A DNA stretch of 45,446 nt from Staphylococcus croceilyticus. GTDB taxonomy: Bacteria; Bacillota; Bacilli; Staphylococcales; Staphylococcaceae. Each line of letters starts with the position of its first letter. The stretch's first letter is position 1. The notes beneath the pieces are model-generated. The model saw nothing but the letters and a program-made list of their open reading frames with translations, searched no databases and was not told where the DNA came from. The DNA lies in contig NZ_PPRD01000012.1 in the NCBI RefSeq assembly GCF_002902575.1, positions 1 through 45,446 on the forward strand, in the 5' to 3' direction. Of this stretch, positions 1 through 7,353 are shown in pieces. The position numbers and the translations under genes were made by a program.

Positions 1-157
1 TAAGAGACAGACAGTATATAAAATAATATACCTCTATACTTTAATTATATTAAACTTTTCGAGAAATGTTATATATAATGAATGTAAGTATTCAAATGAT
101 AAGTTAAAGAATTTAAATGCCATCGTGGATATTTAAATGAAAGTGTGGTTTATTTCA
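1..157 (+). promoter_or_regulatory. Upstream region of tagG
   Basis: This AT-rich stretch holds a TATAAT hexamer at 74-79, about 80 bases before the chosen tagG start, with no good -35 at 17 bases. In staphylococci tagG is usually divergent from tagH, the ATPase of the same exporter, so the left edge of the window probably lies just inside that shared promoter region. The tagH gene itself is not visible. Confidence 0.4.
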
Positions 158-970
158 ATGTCGGCAGTAGGCTCTGTTTTTAAAGAACATATAAAAAATT
201 TCTATTTAGTACAACGACTCGCGCAATTCCAAATCAAAATTACAAATACTAATAACTACTTAGGCGTAGCGTGGGAATTACTTAACCCGGCCTTACAAAT
301 TATGGTTTATTGGTTTGTATTTGGTATGGGAATTAGAAGTAATGCGCCGATTCATGGCGTGCCATTTATTCTATGGTTATTAGTAGGTATCAGTATGTGG
401 TTCTTCGTCAATCAAGGTATTCTTGAAGGTACGAAATCTGTATCTATGAAATTTAATCAAGTGGCGAAGATGAATTTCCCATTATCCATTATTCCTACTT
501 ACATTGTGACAAGTAAGTTTTATGGTCATATTGGCTTATTGGCTATCATTATCGCTATTTGTATGGGTAACGGTATTTTCCCATCTATACACATTGTGCA
601 ATTACTCATCTATGTACCACTCACATTTTTCTTTACTGCGTCAGTTGCATTATTCACTTCAACATTGGGCATCATCGTGCGTGATACTCAAATGATTATG
701 CAAGCACTGTTGAGAATTTTGTTTTACATGTCACCAATCTTATGGATTCCTAAAGATACAGGCATTAGCAGTGTGATTAATGATATTATGAAATTTAATC
801 CTGTATATTTCTTAGCACAATCTTATCGTGCAGCGATTTTATTCCATGAATGGTACTTTATTGAACATTGGAGATTATTCCTTTATAACGTAGTAGTTAT
901 CTTGATTTTCTTCGTTTTAGGTTCAATCCTACATCGCAGATATCGAGATCACTTTGCAGATTTCTTATAA
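158..970 (+). CDS. tagG: Wall teichoic acid ABC exporter permease TagG/TarG
   Basis: A 270-residue ABC-2 type permease. With the ATPase TagH it flips undecaprenyl-linked wall teichoic acid across the membrane. The N-terminal segment (MSAVGSVFKEH, then the YLGVAWELLNP motif) and about six hydrophobic segments closely resemble staphylococcal TarG as I remember it. An in-frame ATG exists at 137, but family alignment from memory favours the ATG at 158; neither has a strong ribosome binding site. It is the first gene of the tagG-tagB-tagX-tagD run. TarG is the target of the inhibitor targocil in S. aureus (family knowledge). The gene is intact. Confidence 0.93.
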   Translation: MSAVGSVFKEHIKNFYLVQRLAQFQIKITNTNNYLGVAWELLNPALQIMVYWFVFGMGIRSNAPIHGVPFILWLLVGISMWFFVNQGILEGTKSVSMKFNQVAKMNFPLSIIPTYIVTSKFYGHIGLLAIIIAICMGNGIFPSIHIVQLLIYVPLTFFFTASVALFTSTLGIIVRDTQMIMQALLRILFYMSPILWIPKDTGISSVINDIMKFNPVYFLAQSYRAAILFHEWYFIEHWRLFLYNVVVILIFFVLGSILHRRYRDHFADFL

Positions 971-980
971 ATGTAAACTA

Positions 981-1020
981 AGGCTGAGACATTTTATATT
1001 TGTCCCAGCCTGTTTTATAT
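981..1020 (+). terminator. Hairpin between tagG and tagB (GGCTGGGACA-type repeat)
   Basis: AGGCTGAGACA at 981-991 pairs with TGTCCCAGCCT at 1001-1011 with a single A-C mismatch and a 9-base loop, followed by TGTTTTAT. It belongs to the GGCTGGGACA hairpin family common between staphylococcal genes. Because tagB follows on the same strand 60 bases later, it probably attenuates rather than fully ends tagG transcription. Confidence 0.7.
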
Positions 1021-1070
1021 ATATAGAACGTTTTATTATTTTATTTTTTGAAAAGGTGGGAGATAGACGT

Positions 1071-2159
1071 ATGCGATTAATTATAAAAAACATTTATATG
1101 ATAATGATTGCGATATTGAACTTAATTTTTAAGAGCAAAAAAGTAAAAAACAACTATATTGTAGTGATGATGACATTCTCACAAGATGTGTTACCAATTA
1201 TTCAGCAACTGAACAATAGAGGATATCAACTTACAGTGATAGCGAATGAAAAAGAGCAAGAGCGATTAAAAGAATTTAAACATGTTTCTTTTATACCTGC
1301 TGGAAATAAACATATTATCAAGCATATTAAAGCGTTAAGTAGTGCCAAAGTTATCGTTATTGATACTTACTATTTAATGTTAGGCGGCTATGCTAAGAAA
1401 AAGGGTCAATCTATTATTCAAACTTGGCATGCTTCAGGAGCTTTAAAGAATTTCGGATTAACGGATCATCAAGTAGATTTAAATAATGAAAAAATGGTTA
1501 AACAATATCAACGTGTTTATCGAGCTACGGACTATTATCTTGTCGGTGGAGAAGAAATGGTGACATGTTTTAAAGAAGCTTTCGAAGCTACAAATAATCA
1601 AATGTTACGTTTTGGATTACCACGATTAATGAATTATTTAAATTTCAACCTTAAGACTGAACAAGCACGTTTAAAAGAACATTATAATATTACTAATAAA
1701 TTGGCGATATATGTTCCTACTTATCGTGAAGATGCGAATGATAATCGTCAATTAGATAAAGCTAAATTTGAAAGTCAGTTGCCAAATTATACATTAATTA
1801 ATCAGTTGCATCCCTCAATTTCTGGGCATCATTCAGAAATATCTACTTCTGAATTAATGGTAATGGCAGATGTAATTATTAGTGATTATAGTTCTCTACC
1901 TATTGAAGCTAGCTTGTTAAATAAACCTGTCTTATTCTATGTGTACGATGAAGATAAATATGAGAAAGTACGCGGTTTAAATCAATATTATAGACAAATT
2001 CCTCAACACTATAAAGTTGTTAGTGAGGAGGAATTAATTTTCAAAATAAAAAATAATGAAGATATATTACAGCCGTTATTTAAAGATTGGCATCGCTATA
2101 ATACTTCTAAAAGTTTACAACAAATTATAGAATTTATTGAAAAGTTGGTGAAAGAATGA
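1071..2159 (+). CDS. tagB: WTA primer glycerophosphotransferase TagB/TarB
   Basis: A 362-residue CDP-glycerol:poly(glycerophosphate) glycerophosphotransferase family protein. It adds the first glycerol phosphate to the ManNAc-GlcNAc-lipid primer at the inner membrane face. Family motifs are visible: TWHASGALKNFGL with the catalytic-type His, VPTYRED, NQLHPS and ISDYSSLPIEAS. The open frame extends upstream to 954, but the ATG at 1071 follows AAGGTGGGAG, gives the usual TagB length, and lies after the tagG terminator-like hairpin. Its 3' end overlaps tagX by four bases (ATGA), which implies translational coupling. Confidence 0.93.
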   Translation: MRLIIKNIYMIMIAILNLIFKSKKVKNNYIVVMMTFSQDVLPIIQQLNNRGYQLTVIANEKEQERLKEFKHVSFIPAGNKHIIKHIKALSSAKVIVIDTYYLMLGGYAKKKGQSIIQTWHASGALKNFGLTDHQVDLNNEKMVKQYQRVYRATDYYLVGGEEMVTCFKEAFEATNNQMLRFGLPRLMNYLNFNLKTEQARLKEHYNITNKLAIYVPTYREDANDNRQLDKAKFESQLPNYTLINQLHPSISGHHSEISTSELMVMADVIISDYSSLPIEASLLNKPVLFYVYDEDKYEKVRGLNQYYRQIPQHYKVVSEEELIFKIKNNEDILQPLFKDWHRYNTSKSLQQIIEFIEKLVKE

Positions 2160-3220
2160 AAATAGCTGTGATTATTCCGGTATTTAATGCAGAACATACA
2201 ATTCGAAAAGCTGTAAAATCAATTGATACAAAGCATGAAGTTGAAATTATTTGTGTCAACGATGGCTCTACGGATCAAACGAAACGAGTGTTAATGGAGT
2301 TACAAAGAGAAGTTAAAAATATGATGGTCTACAATCAAGAAAATGCTGGGGCAGCTAAGAGCAGAAATTTCGGTTTAGCCTCAATGTCGGATGATGTTGA
2401 AGCGTTTATGTTCTTAGATGCGGATGATCAATTCTTGCCAGGAAGACTAGACAAAATGATTGCTTACTATGAGAAAAATAAAGAGGTCGATATTGTCATT
2501 GGGCAAATCGGTCGTGGTGTAAACGGAGATTGGAAAGTTGTGCCTACGCATAAAGAGATTAATCGTGAGGGCGTGGTTACACTTGCAGAAGCACCTGAAA
2601 TATTACAATCTATTGGTCCAGGCGGGAAATTATTTAACTCTAAATTTAACGCATTAAAATTTGATGAAGATGTGGTATTTTGTGAAGAACATACATTTAT
2701 TACGCGTGCTTATTTGACTGCGCGAGATATTCAGTTAATACCGCTTCTCGTATACGGATATAATGAGCGAGAAGGGTCAGTAACCGATAAGCGTGCGGAT
2801 ACCTTTTTATCTTATATAGACGATGCACGTAAAGTGCGCCATCGTGTAATGGAAATGTTGTTATTAACTAATGAAAAAGTATATTACAGTTATCGTATGG
2901 ATGACTTGATTGTAAGTTATTTAATTCAAGCTTATCTTTTGAAAAATAGTGAAGTGACAACAGCATTTATTGAACAAGTAACACGTTATATCAAAGAAAT
3001 GCAGCATACAGAATATTCAGGAGATGCGTTATTTAGAATCGTTCAAGCGGTCGAACAAGGCGCAACAAAATGGACGCATGAAACGTATGAGGTTTGGAGA
3101 CAAACGCTAGTTAACGTAGGAATAGGGCGTCCGGGGTTCTTAAGATTTAAAGCGCAAGTCTTACCTAAGAAAGTAGCATTTAACAGTAAACAGTCGTTAA
3201 AACGTATGCTTAAACGATAG
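2156..3220 (+). CDS. tagX: Family 2 glycosyltransferase TagX/TarX
   Basis: A 354-residue protein with an N-terminal GT-A fold of glycosyltransferase family 2. VIIPVFNAEHT lies at the N terminus, followed by CVNDGSTDQT and FLDADDQF (the DXD-type nucleotide-sugar/metal site), with a long C-terminal region lacking a recognisable domain. Its position in the teichoic acid cluster matches tagX/tarX, whose exact role in wall teichoic acid synthesis is not settled. It overlaps tagB by four bases and is followed by a 139-base gap before tagD. Confidence 0.88.
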   Translation: MKIAVIIPVFNAEHTIRKAVKSIDTKHEVEIICVNDGSTDQTKRVLMELQREVKNMMVYNQENAGAAKSRNFGLASMSDDVEAFMFLDADDQFLPGRLDKMIAYYEKNKEVDIVIGQIGRGVNGDWKVVPTHKEINREGVVTLAEAPEILQSIGPGGKLFNSKFNALKFDEDVVFCEEHTFITRAYLTARDIQLIPLLVYGYNEREGSVTDKRADTFLSYIDDARKVRHRVMEMLLLTNEKVYYSYRMDDLIVSYLIQAYLLKNSEVTTAFIEQVTRYIKEMQHTEYSGDALFRIVQAVEQGATKWTHETYEVWRQTLVNVGIGRPGFLRFKAQVLPKKVAFNSKQSLKRMLKR

Positions 3221-3359
3221 ATTTCTTAGAGGGAAGATTTAAATGGTTATGCAATTGCTTAGCATGTCTGCTTTTATAAAAGATGGTATGTAAAAATTAT
3301 TTATGCTAAATTAAGATTATGAAAATTCATTAAAGATTTAGTAAAGGAGATAGCAAAAA

Positions 3360-3758
3360 ATGAGAAGAGTCATTACTTATGGTACTTATGATTTATTACA
3401 TTATGGCCATATAGAGTTATTAAGAAGAGCTCGCGAAATGGGCGATTACTTAATCGTTGCGTTATCAACAGATGAGTTCAATCAAATTAAGAACAAAAAA
3501 TCTTACTATGACTTTGAACAACGTAAAATGATGTTAGAATCTATTCGTTATGTAGATTTAGTTATTCCAGAAAGTGACTGGGGTCAAAAAGAGATTGATG
3601 TTGACCGTTACGACGTTGACGTTTTTGTTATGGGTCACGATTGGGAAGGCGAATTTGACTTCCTAAAAGACAAATGTGAAGTTGTGTACTTAAAACGTAC
3701 TGAAGGTATTTCAACAACTAAAATTAAACAAGAACTATACGGTAAAGACGCAAAATAA
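3360..3758 (+). CDS. tagD: Glycerol-3-phosphate cytidylyltransferase TagD/TarD
   Basis: A 132-residue soluble enzyme that makes CDP-glycerol from CTP and glycerol-3-phosphate, the donor used by TagB and TagF in this window. The nucleotidyltransferase HxGH motif is at residues 14-17 (LLHYGHIELL) and the RTEGISTT signature is at 113-120. Length is normal for the family. The start ATG follows AAAGGAGA at 3343-3350. It is the last gene of the tag run and ends in a strong bidirectional terminator shared with pbp4. Confidence 0.96.
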   Translation: MRRVITYGTYDLLHYGHIELLRRAREMGDYLIVALSTDEFNQIKNKKSYYDFEQRKMMLESIRYVDLVIPESDWGQKEIDVDRYDVDVFVMGHDWEGEFDFLKDKCEVVYLKRTEGISTTKIKQELYGKDAK

Positions 3759-3771
3759 TATAACGAATAAA

Positions 3772-3823
3772 GACGAAATCCACATTCTCTCTAATTTTAA
3801 GGGAATGTGGATTTCGTCGTTTT
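3772..3823. terminator. Bidirectional terminator between tagD and pbp4
   Basis: A perfect 16-bp inverted repeat, GACGAAATCCACATTC at 3772-3787 and its complement at 3803-3818. GTTTTTATT follows on the plus side and T-rich sequence follows on the minus side. It serves the convergent tagD (plus) and pbp4 (minus). Confidence 0.93.
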
Positions 3824-3829
3824 TATTAA

Positions 3830-5122
3830 TTATTTTTGTTTGAAAATATGATGTACAATTGAATAAATTACTAACATAAAGGCTATGGCAAGCAAACCTA
3901 ATCCTGTAAAAGTTAAGATAGGATGTGCTTTCCATGTGCTTTGAGCGATTGAGTCTGCGTGATGAATAGCTGAACGCGTTACTTTTACACTAGGTGGTCC
4001 ATCACTGTTAGTTAAAAATTGACGAGGATAGTCTATATGAACACGACCATCTTCAATAACATATTTGTAATCCTCTTTTTTCATGTTATTTGGAATTATA
4101 TCGTATAAATCTTTAGATACGTAATATTTTTTGCCATTAATTTTATGTGTGCCTTTTGATAATACTTTCTTATATTCATATTGATCAAATGAACGATTCA
4201 TTAATGCATTACCAATCATGTTACGTTGCATTTCGCCACCTAAATGTTTGAAATCACCAGCACCCATAATCACTTGATTAATACGTAATTTATCTCGTTT
4301 TGTCGTGATAGTATGGTTATAATCTGCAACATCACTTGAACCTGTTTTTAATCCATCTGTGCCAGGTAAACTCATCTTCGCTCCATCTAAAGAGTGGTTG
4401 AAAGTATAATAAGTTACATCGTGTACTGTAGGATCAAGTTGTTTGGTGAAGTCTAAAATCTTAGGTGTATCCTTAATCACGTGTTGATCTAAGATAGCCA
4501 TATCTTTTGCAGAGGAAACGTTATTTTGTTGGTTTTTATATTTTGAAGGTGCAAAGTCACGTAAACGTTTATTCATAGCACCAGTAGGATTTACAAAGTG
4601 CGTGTCATCCATACCAATTTCTTTGGCTTTCTTATTCATTAGGTCAGTAAAGTTATTAACACTACCAGACACTTCTTCACCAAGAATCAAAGCAGCTGCA
4701 TTACTAGAATTGGACACAGCAATTTGAAGAAGTTCTGCAATTGTATAGGTTTCACCAGGATATAATTTAGTATTACTTAATTCCGGTAAAGTTGACATTT
4801 GATAATGCCTTTGCGTAATATGTACTTTGTCATTTAAAGAAAGGTCGTCATGCTTCACAGCTTCTAATGTGAGATACATCGTCATTAACTTAGACATTGA
4901 AGCAGGATACCATTTTTTATCGGCATTATATTGATATAATATTTGTCCTGATTGGCTGACGTTGATAGCGCCTTTCGGTTGATAGGCATCTGAAACATCG
5001 GGATAACCATATTGACGGGTAATTTCTGTAGGTGTAGATTCTTTATCCGCGGCTTTAGTTATAGGTGCTATAATGAGAGCCGTAGAGAAGATGAGTAAAA
5101 TTAGGGGGATTATTCGTTTCAT
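3830..5122 (-). CDS. pbp4: Low-molecular-weight penicillin-binding protein PBP4
   Basis: A 430-residue D-Ala-D-Ala carboxypeptidase/transpeptidase-type PBP. It has an N-terminal signal segment, the serine peptidase domain with SMSK (Ser75, Lys78), SSN (139-141) and KTG (259-261), a C-terminal beta domain, and a terminal membrane anchor (about residues 403-425) ending in basic residues. The active-site numbering coincides with S. aureus PBP4, which raises peptidoglycan cross-linking and contributes to beta-lactam resistance. It is divergent from abcA across 155 bases, an arrangement known in S. aureus, where the two genes share regulators. Confidence 0.96.
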   Translation of the reverse strand: MKRIIPLILLIFSTALIIAPITKAADKESTPTEITRQYGYPDVSDAYQPKGAINVSQSGQILYQYNADKKWYPASMSKLMTMYLTLEAVKHDDLSLNDKVHITQRHYQMSTLPELSNTKLYPGETYTIAELLQIAVSNSSNAAALILGEEVSGSVNNFTDLMNKKAKEIGMDDTHFVNPTGAMNKRLRDFAPSKYKNQQNNVSSAKDMAILDQHVIKDTPKILDFTKQLDPTVHDVTYYTFNHSLDGAKMSLPGTDGLKTGSSDVADYNHTITTKRDKLRINQVIMGAGDFKHLGGEMQRNMIGNALMNRSFDQYEYKKVLSKGTHKINGKKYYVSKDLYDIIPNNMKKEDYKYVIEDGRVHIDYPRQFLTNSDGPPSVKVTRSAIHHADSIAQSTWKAHPILTFTGLGLLAIAFMLVIYSIVHHIFKQK

Positions 5123-5277
5123 TTTATTTATCTTCCTTTATACAAAAATTGTCAATGAAAGTATTCTATCATAATAAAAACTTGCGGAAAATATAATTTT
5201 TACACTTCAAAGTTTTGAAAAATATTTATAAGTTTTAAGTATTAAATTAAAAAATGAATATAAAAGAGGGCTAATTT
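5123..5277. promoter_or_regulatory. Shared pbp4-abcA divergent intergenic region
   Basis: These 155 AT-rich bases separate the two divergent genes and must hold both promoters. In S. aureus the equivalent region binds MgrA, NorG and Sar-family proteins (known there, not shown here). I cannot assign individual operators by eye. Confidence 0.55.
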
Positions 5278-7005
5278 ATGAAAGGACAAAATCCATTATT
5301 TTTCTTATTTAAACGTTTGTCGTGGCCATATGGGTTAATCATTGCAGCCATCATCATTTCTTCGTTAGGAAGTATTAGTGGTTTGCTTATCCCATTATTT
5401 ACTGGTCGTTTAGTTGATAAATTTTCAACAAGCAGTATTAATTGGAATATCGTCATTCTATTCGCAGGTATTTTTATCGCTAACGCCTTACTTAGTGGTA
5501 TCGGTATTTATTTATTAAGTAAAATTGGCGAAAAAATGATTTACGATATTCGCTCAATATTATGGGAACATATTATTAAATTGAAAATGCCATTTTTTGA
5601 TAAAAATGAAAGTGGTCAATTAATGAGTCGTTTAACGGACGACACAAAAGTGATTAATGAATTTATTTCACAAAAATTACCACAATTATTGCCTGCAATC
5701 ATTACATTGGTAGGCTCTATCATTATGTTATTTATTATGGACTGGCAGATGACATTATTAACGTTTATTGCAATTCCATTATTCATGGCAGTAATGATTC
5801 CATTAGGCCGCAAAATGCAAAAAATCTCTATAAACACCCAATCAGAAATTGCTAATTTCAGTGGATTACTAGGTCGCGTGTTAACAGAAATGCGTTTAGT
5901 TAAAGTCTCTAATACAGAACGTCAAGAGTTAGACAATGCACATAGTAACTTACGTGAAATCTACAATCTTGGATTAAGACAAGCTAAGATTACTGCTGTT
6001 ATTCAGCCTATTTCAAGTCTCATTATGTTATTAATGATTGCGGTTATACTAGGTTTTGGCGCTATTCGAATTGCTACAGGCGCTATCACTGCAGGGGCCT
6101 TAATTGCTATGATTTTTTATGTGATGCAATTATCTATGCCGTTAATGAACCTTACAACGCTTGTTACAGATTATAAAAAAGCTGTAGGTGCAAGTAACCG
6201 TATTTATGAAATTATGCAAGAACCAGTAGAACCAATGATTGATTTAGAACCAGTTAGTCATGTAAATATCACTGCTGGAGAAATAGAATTTGCAGATGTA
6301 AATTTCAAATATGATATTAAAGATATATTGAAAAATGTCTCTTTCCATATTCCTCAAGGAGAAGTAAGTGCTTTTGTTGGCCCTTCAGGTTCAGGTAAGA
6401 GTACGATTTTCAACCTAATTGAACGTATGTATGAAATTGAATCAGGGGATATCAAATATGGTAATCAAAGTATTTACGATATTCCTATGGCAAATTGGCG
6501 TAATCAAATTGGATATGTAATGCAATCCAATTCAATGATGAGTGGTACGATTCGCGATAATATATTATACGGTATTAACCGTGAAGTGTCTGACGAAGAA
6601 TTGATTAAATATGCTAAATTAGCAAATTGTCATGATTTTATTATGCAATTTGATGATGGATATGACACATTAGTCGGTGAACGTGGTCTGAAACTATCAG
6701 GTGGTCAAAGACAACGTATTGATATTGCTCGTAGTTTTGTTAAAAATCCAGATATTCTACTACTTGATGAGGCAACAGCAAACCTAGATAGTGAAAGTGA
6801 ACAAAAAATACAAGAAGCGTTAGAAGTCTTAATGGAAGGGCGTACAACTATTGTAATTGCGCACCGACTTTCTACTATTAAAAAAGCAGGACAAATTATC
6901 TTCCTTGATCAAGGACAAGTGACAGGACAAGGTACACATGCAGAATTGATGAATCATCATGAAAAATATCATCAATTTGTCACTACTCAGAATTTAACAG
7001 AATAA
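5278..7005 (+). CDS. abcA: ABC exporter AbcA (half-transporter, multidrug type)
   Basis: A 575-residue half-transporter with an N-terminal six-helix ABC exporter domain (about 1-310) fused to an ATPase domain. Walker A GPSGSGKS is at 368-375, the signature LSGGQRQRI at 472-480, and Walker B ILLLDEAT follows at about 492. It should act as a homodimer exporting amphipathic compounds. S. aureus AbcA exports phenol-soluble modulins and some cell-wall drugs and is divergent from pbp4, as here. The ATG at 5278 follows AGAGGG. A hairpin terminator follows the stop. Confidence 0.92.
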   Translation: MKGQNPLFFLFKRLSWPYGLIIAAIIISSLGSISGLLIPLFTGRLVDKFSTSSINWNIVILFAGIFIANALLSGIGIYLLSKIGEKMIYDIRSILWEHIIKLKMPFFDKNESGQLMSRLTDDTKVINEFISQKLPQLLPAIITLVGSIIMLFIMDWQMTLLTFIAIPLFMAVMIPLGRKMQKISINTQSEIANFSGLLGRVLTEMRLVKVSNTERQELDNAHSNLREIYNLGLRQAKITAVIQPISSLIMLLMIAVILGFGAIRIATGAITAGALIAMIFYVMQLSMPLMNLTTLVTDYKKAVGASNRIYEIMQEPVEPMIDLEPVSHVNITAGEIEFADVNFKYDIKDILKNVSFHIPQGEVSAFVGPSGSGKSTIFNLIERMYEIESGDIKYGNQSIYDIPMANWRNQIGYVMQSNSMMSGTIRDNILYGINREVSDEELIKYAKLANCHDFIMQFDDGYDTLVGERGLKLSGGQRQRIDIARSFVKNPDILLLDEATANLDSESEQKIQEALEVLMEGRTTIVIAHRLSTIKKAGQIIFLDQGQVTGQGTHAELMNHHEKYHQFVTTQNLTE

Positions 7006-7013
7006 GATAATCA

Positions 7014-7055
7014 AGCAGGTTGAAGGATGTAATCATTCGTCGACCTGTTTTATTT
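7014..7055 (+). terminator. Terminator after abcA
   Basis: An imperfect inverted repeat pairs AGCAGGTTGA with TCGACCTGTT across a loop of about 16 bases, followed by TTATTTT. It fits a Rho-independent terminator for abcA. Confidence 0.75.
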
Positions 7056-7353
7056 TACAATTAAGTGGATATTGTAAGGAATAAAACTTTTAAAAGAAAT
7101 AGAGAATCATTAGGATTGAACTGTGAGAGCCCTTTAGCTAATGAATAAACGATAGAGAAAATGGTATACTTGTTAGTAACGACGGGGTCATAGCGCTTAT
7201 TAAGCTATGGAATGGAAATAGCTAGAAATATACGCTTTAAAGATGTAAAATGAATTAAAAAATTTGGCGTAACACACGCTTGGAAAAATTAAGAAATAAT
7301 TATTAAAATCTAAAATCTACCTATCATAAATAGATTAATTGGAGAGAAATGTT
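7056..7353 (+). promoter_or_regulatory. Promoter and leader region of tagF
   Basis: No gene is visible here. An extended -10 (TG, one base, then TATACT at 7165-7170) is the best promoter candidate, without a convincing -35. It would give a leader of about 180 bases. A hairpin with CATAGC at 7189-7194 and GCTATG at 7204-7209 lies near its 5' end. GGAGAG at 7341-7346 is the ribosome binding site for the TTG start at 7354. Confidence 0.45.

Noticed and set aside
3735..3935. 66-residue minus-strand frame between tagD and pbp4
   Set aside because: It overlaps the pbp4 3' end in another frame and runs through the bidirectional terminator.
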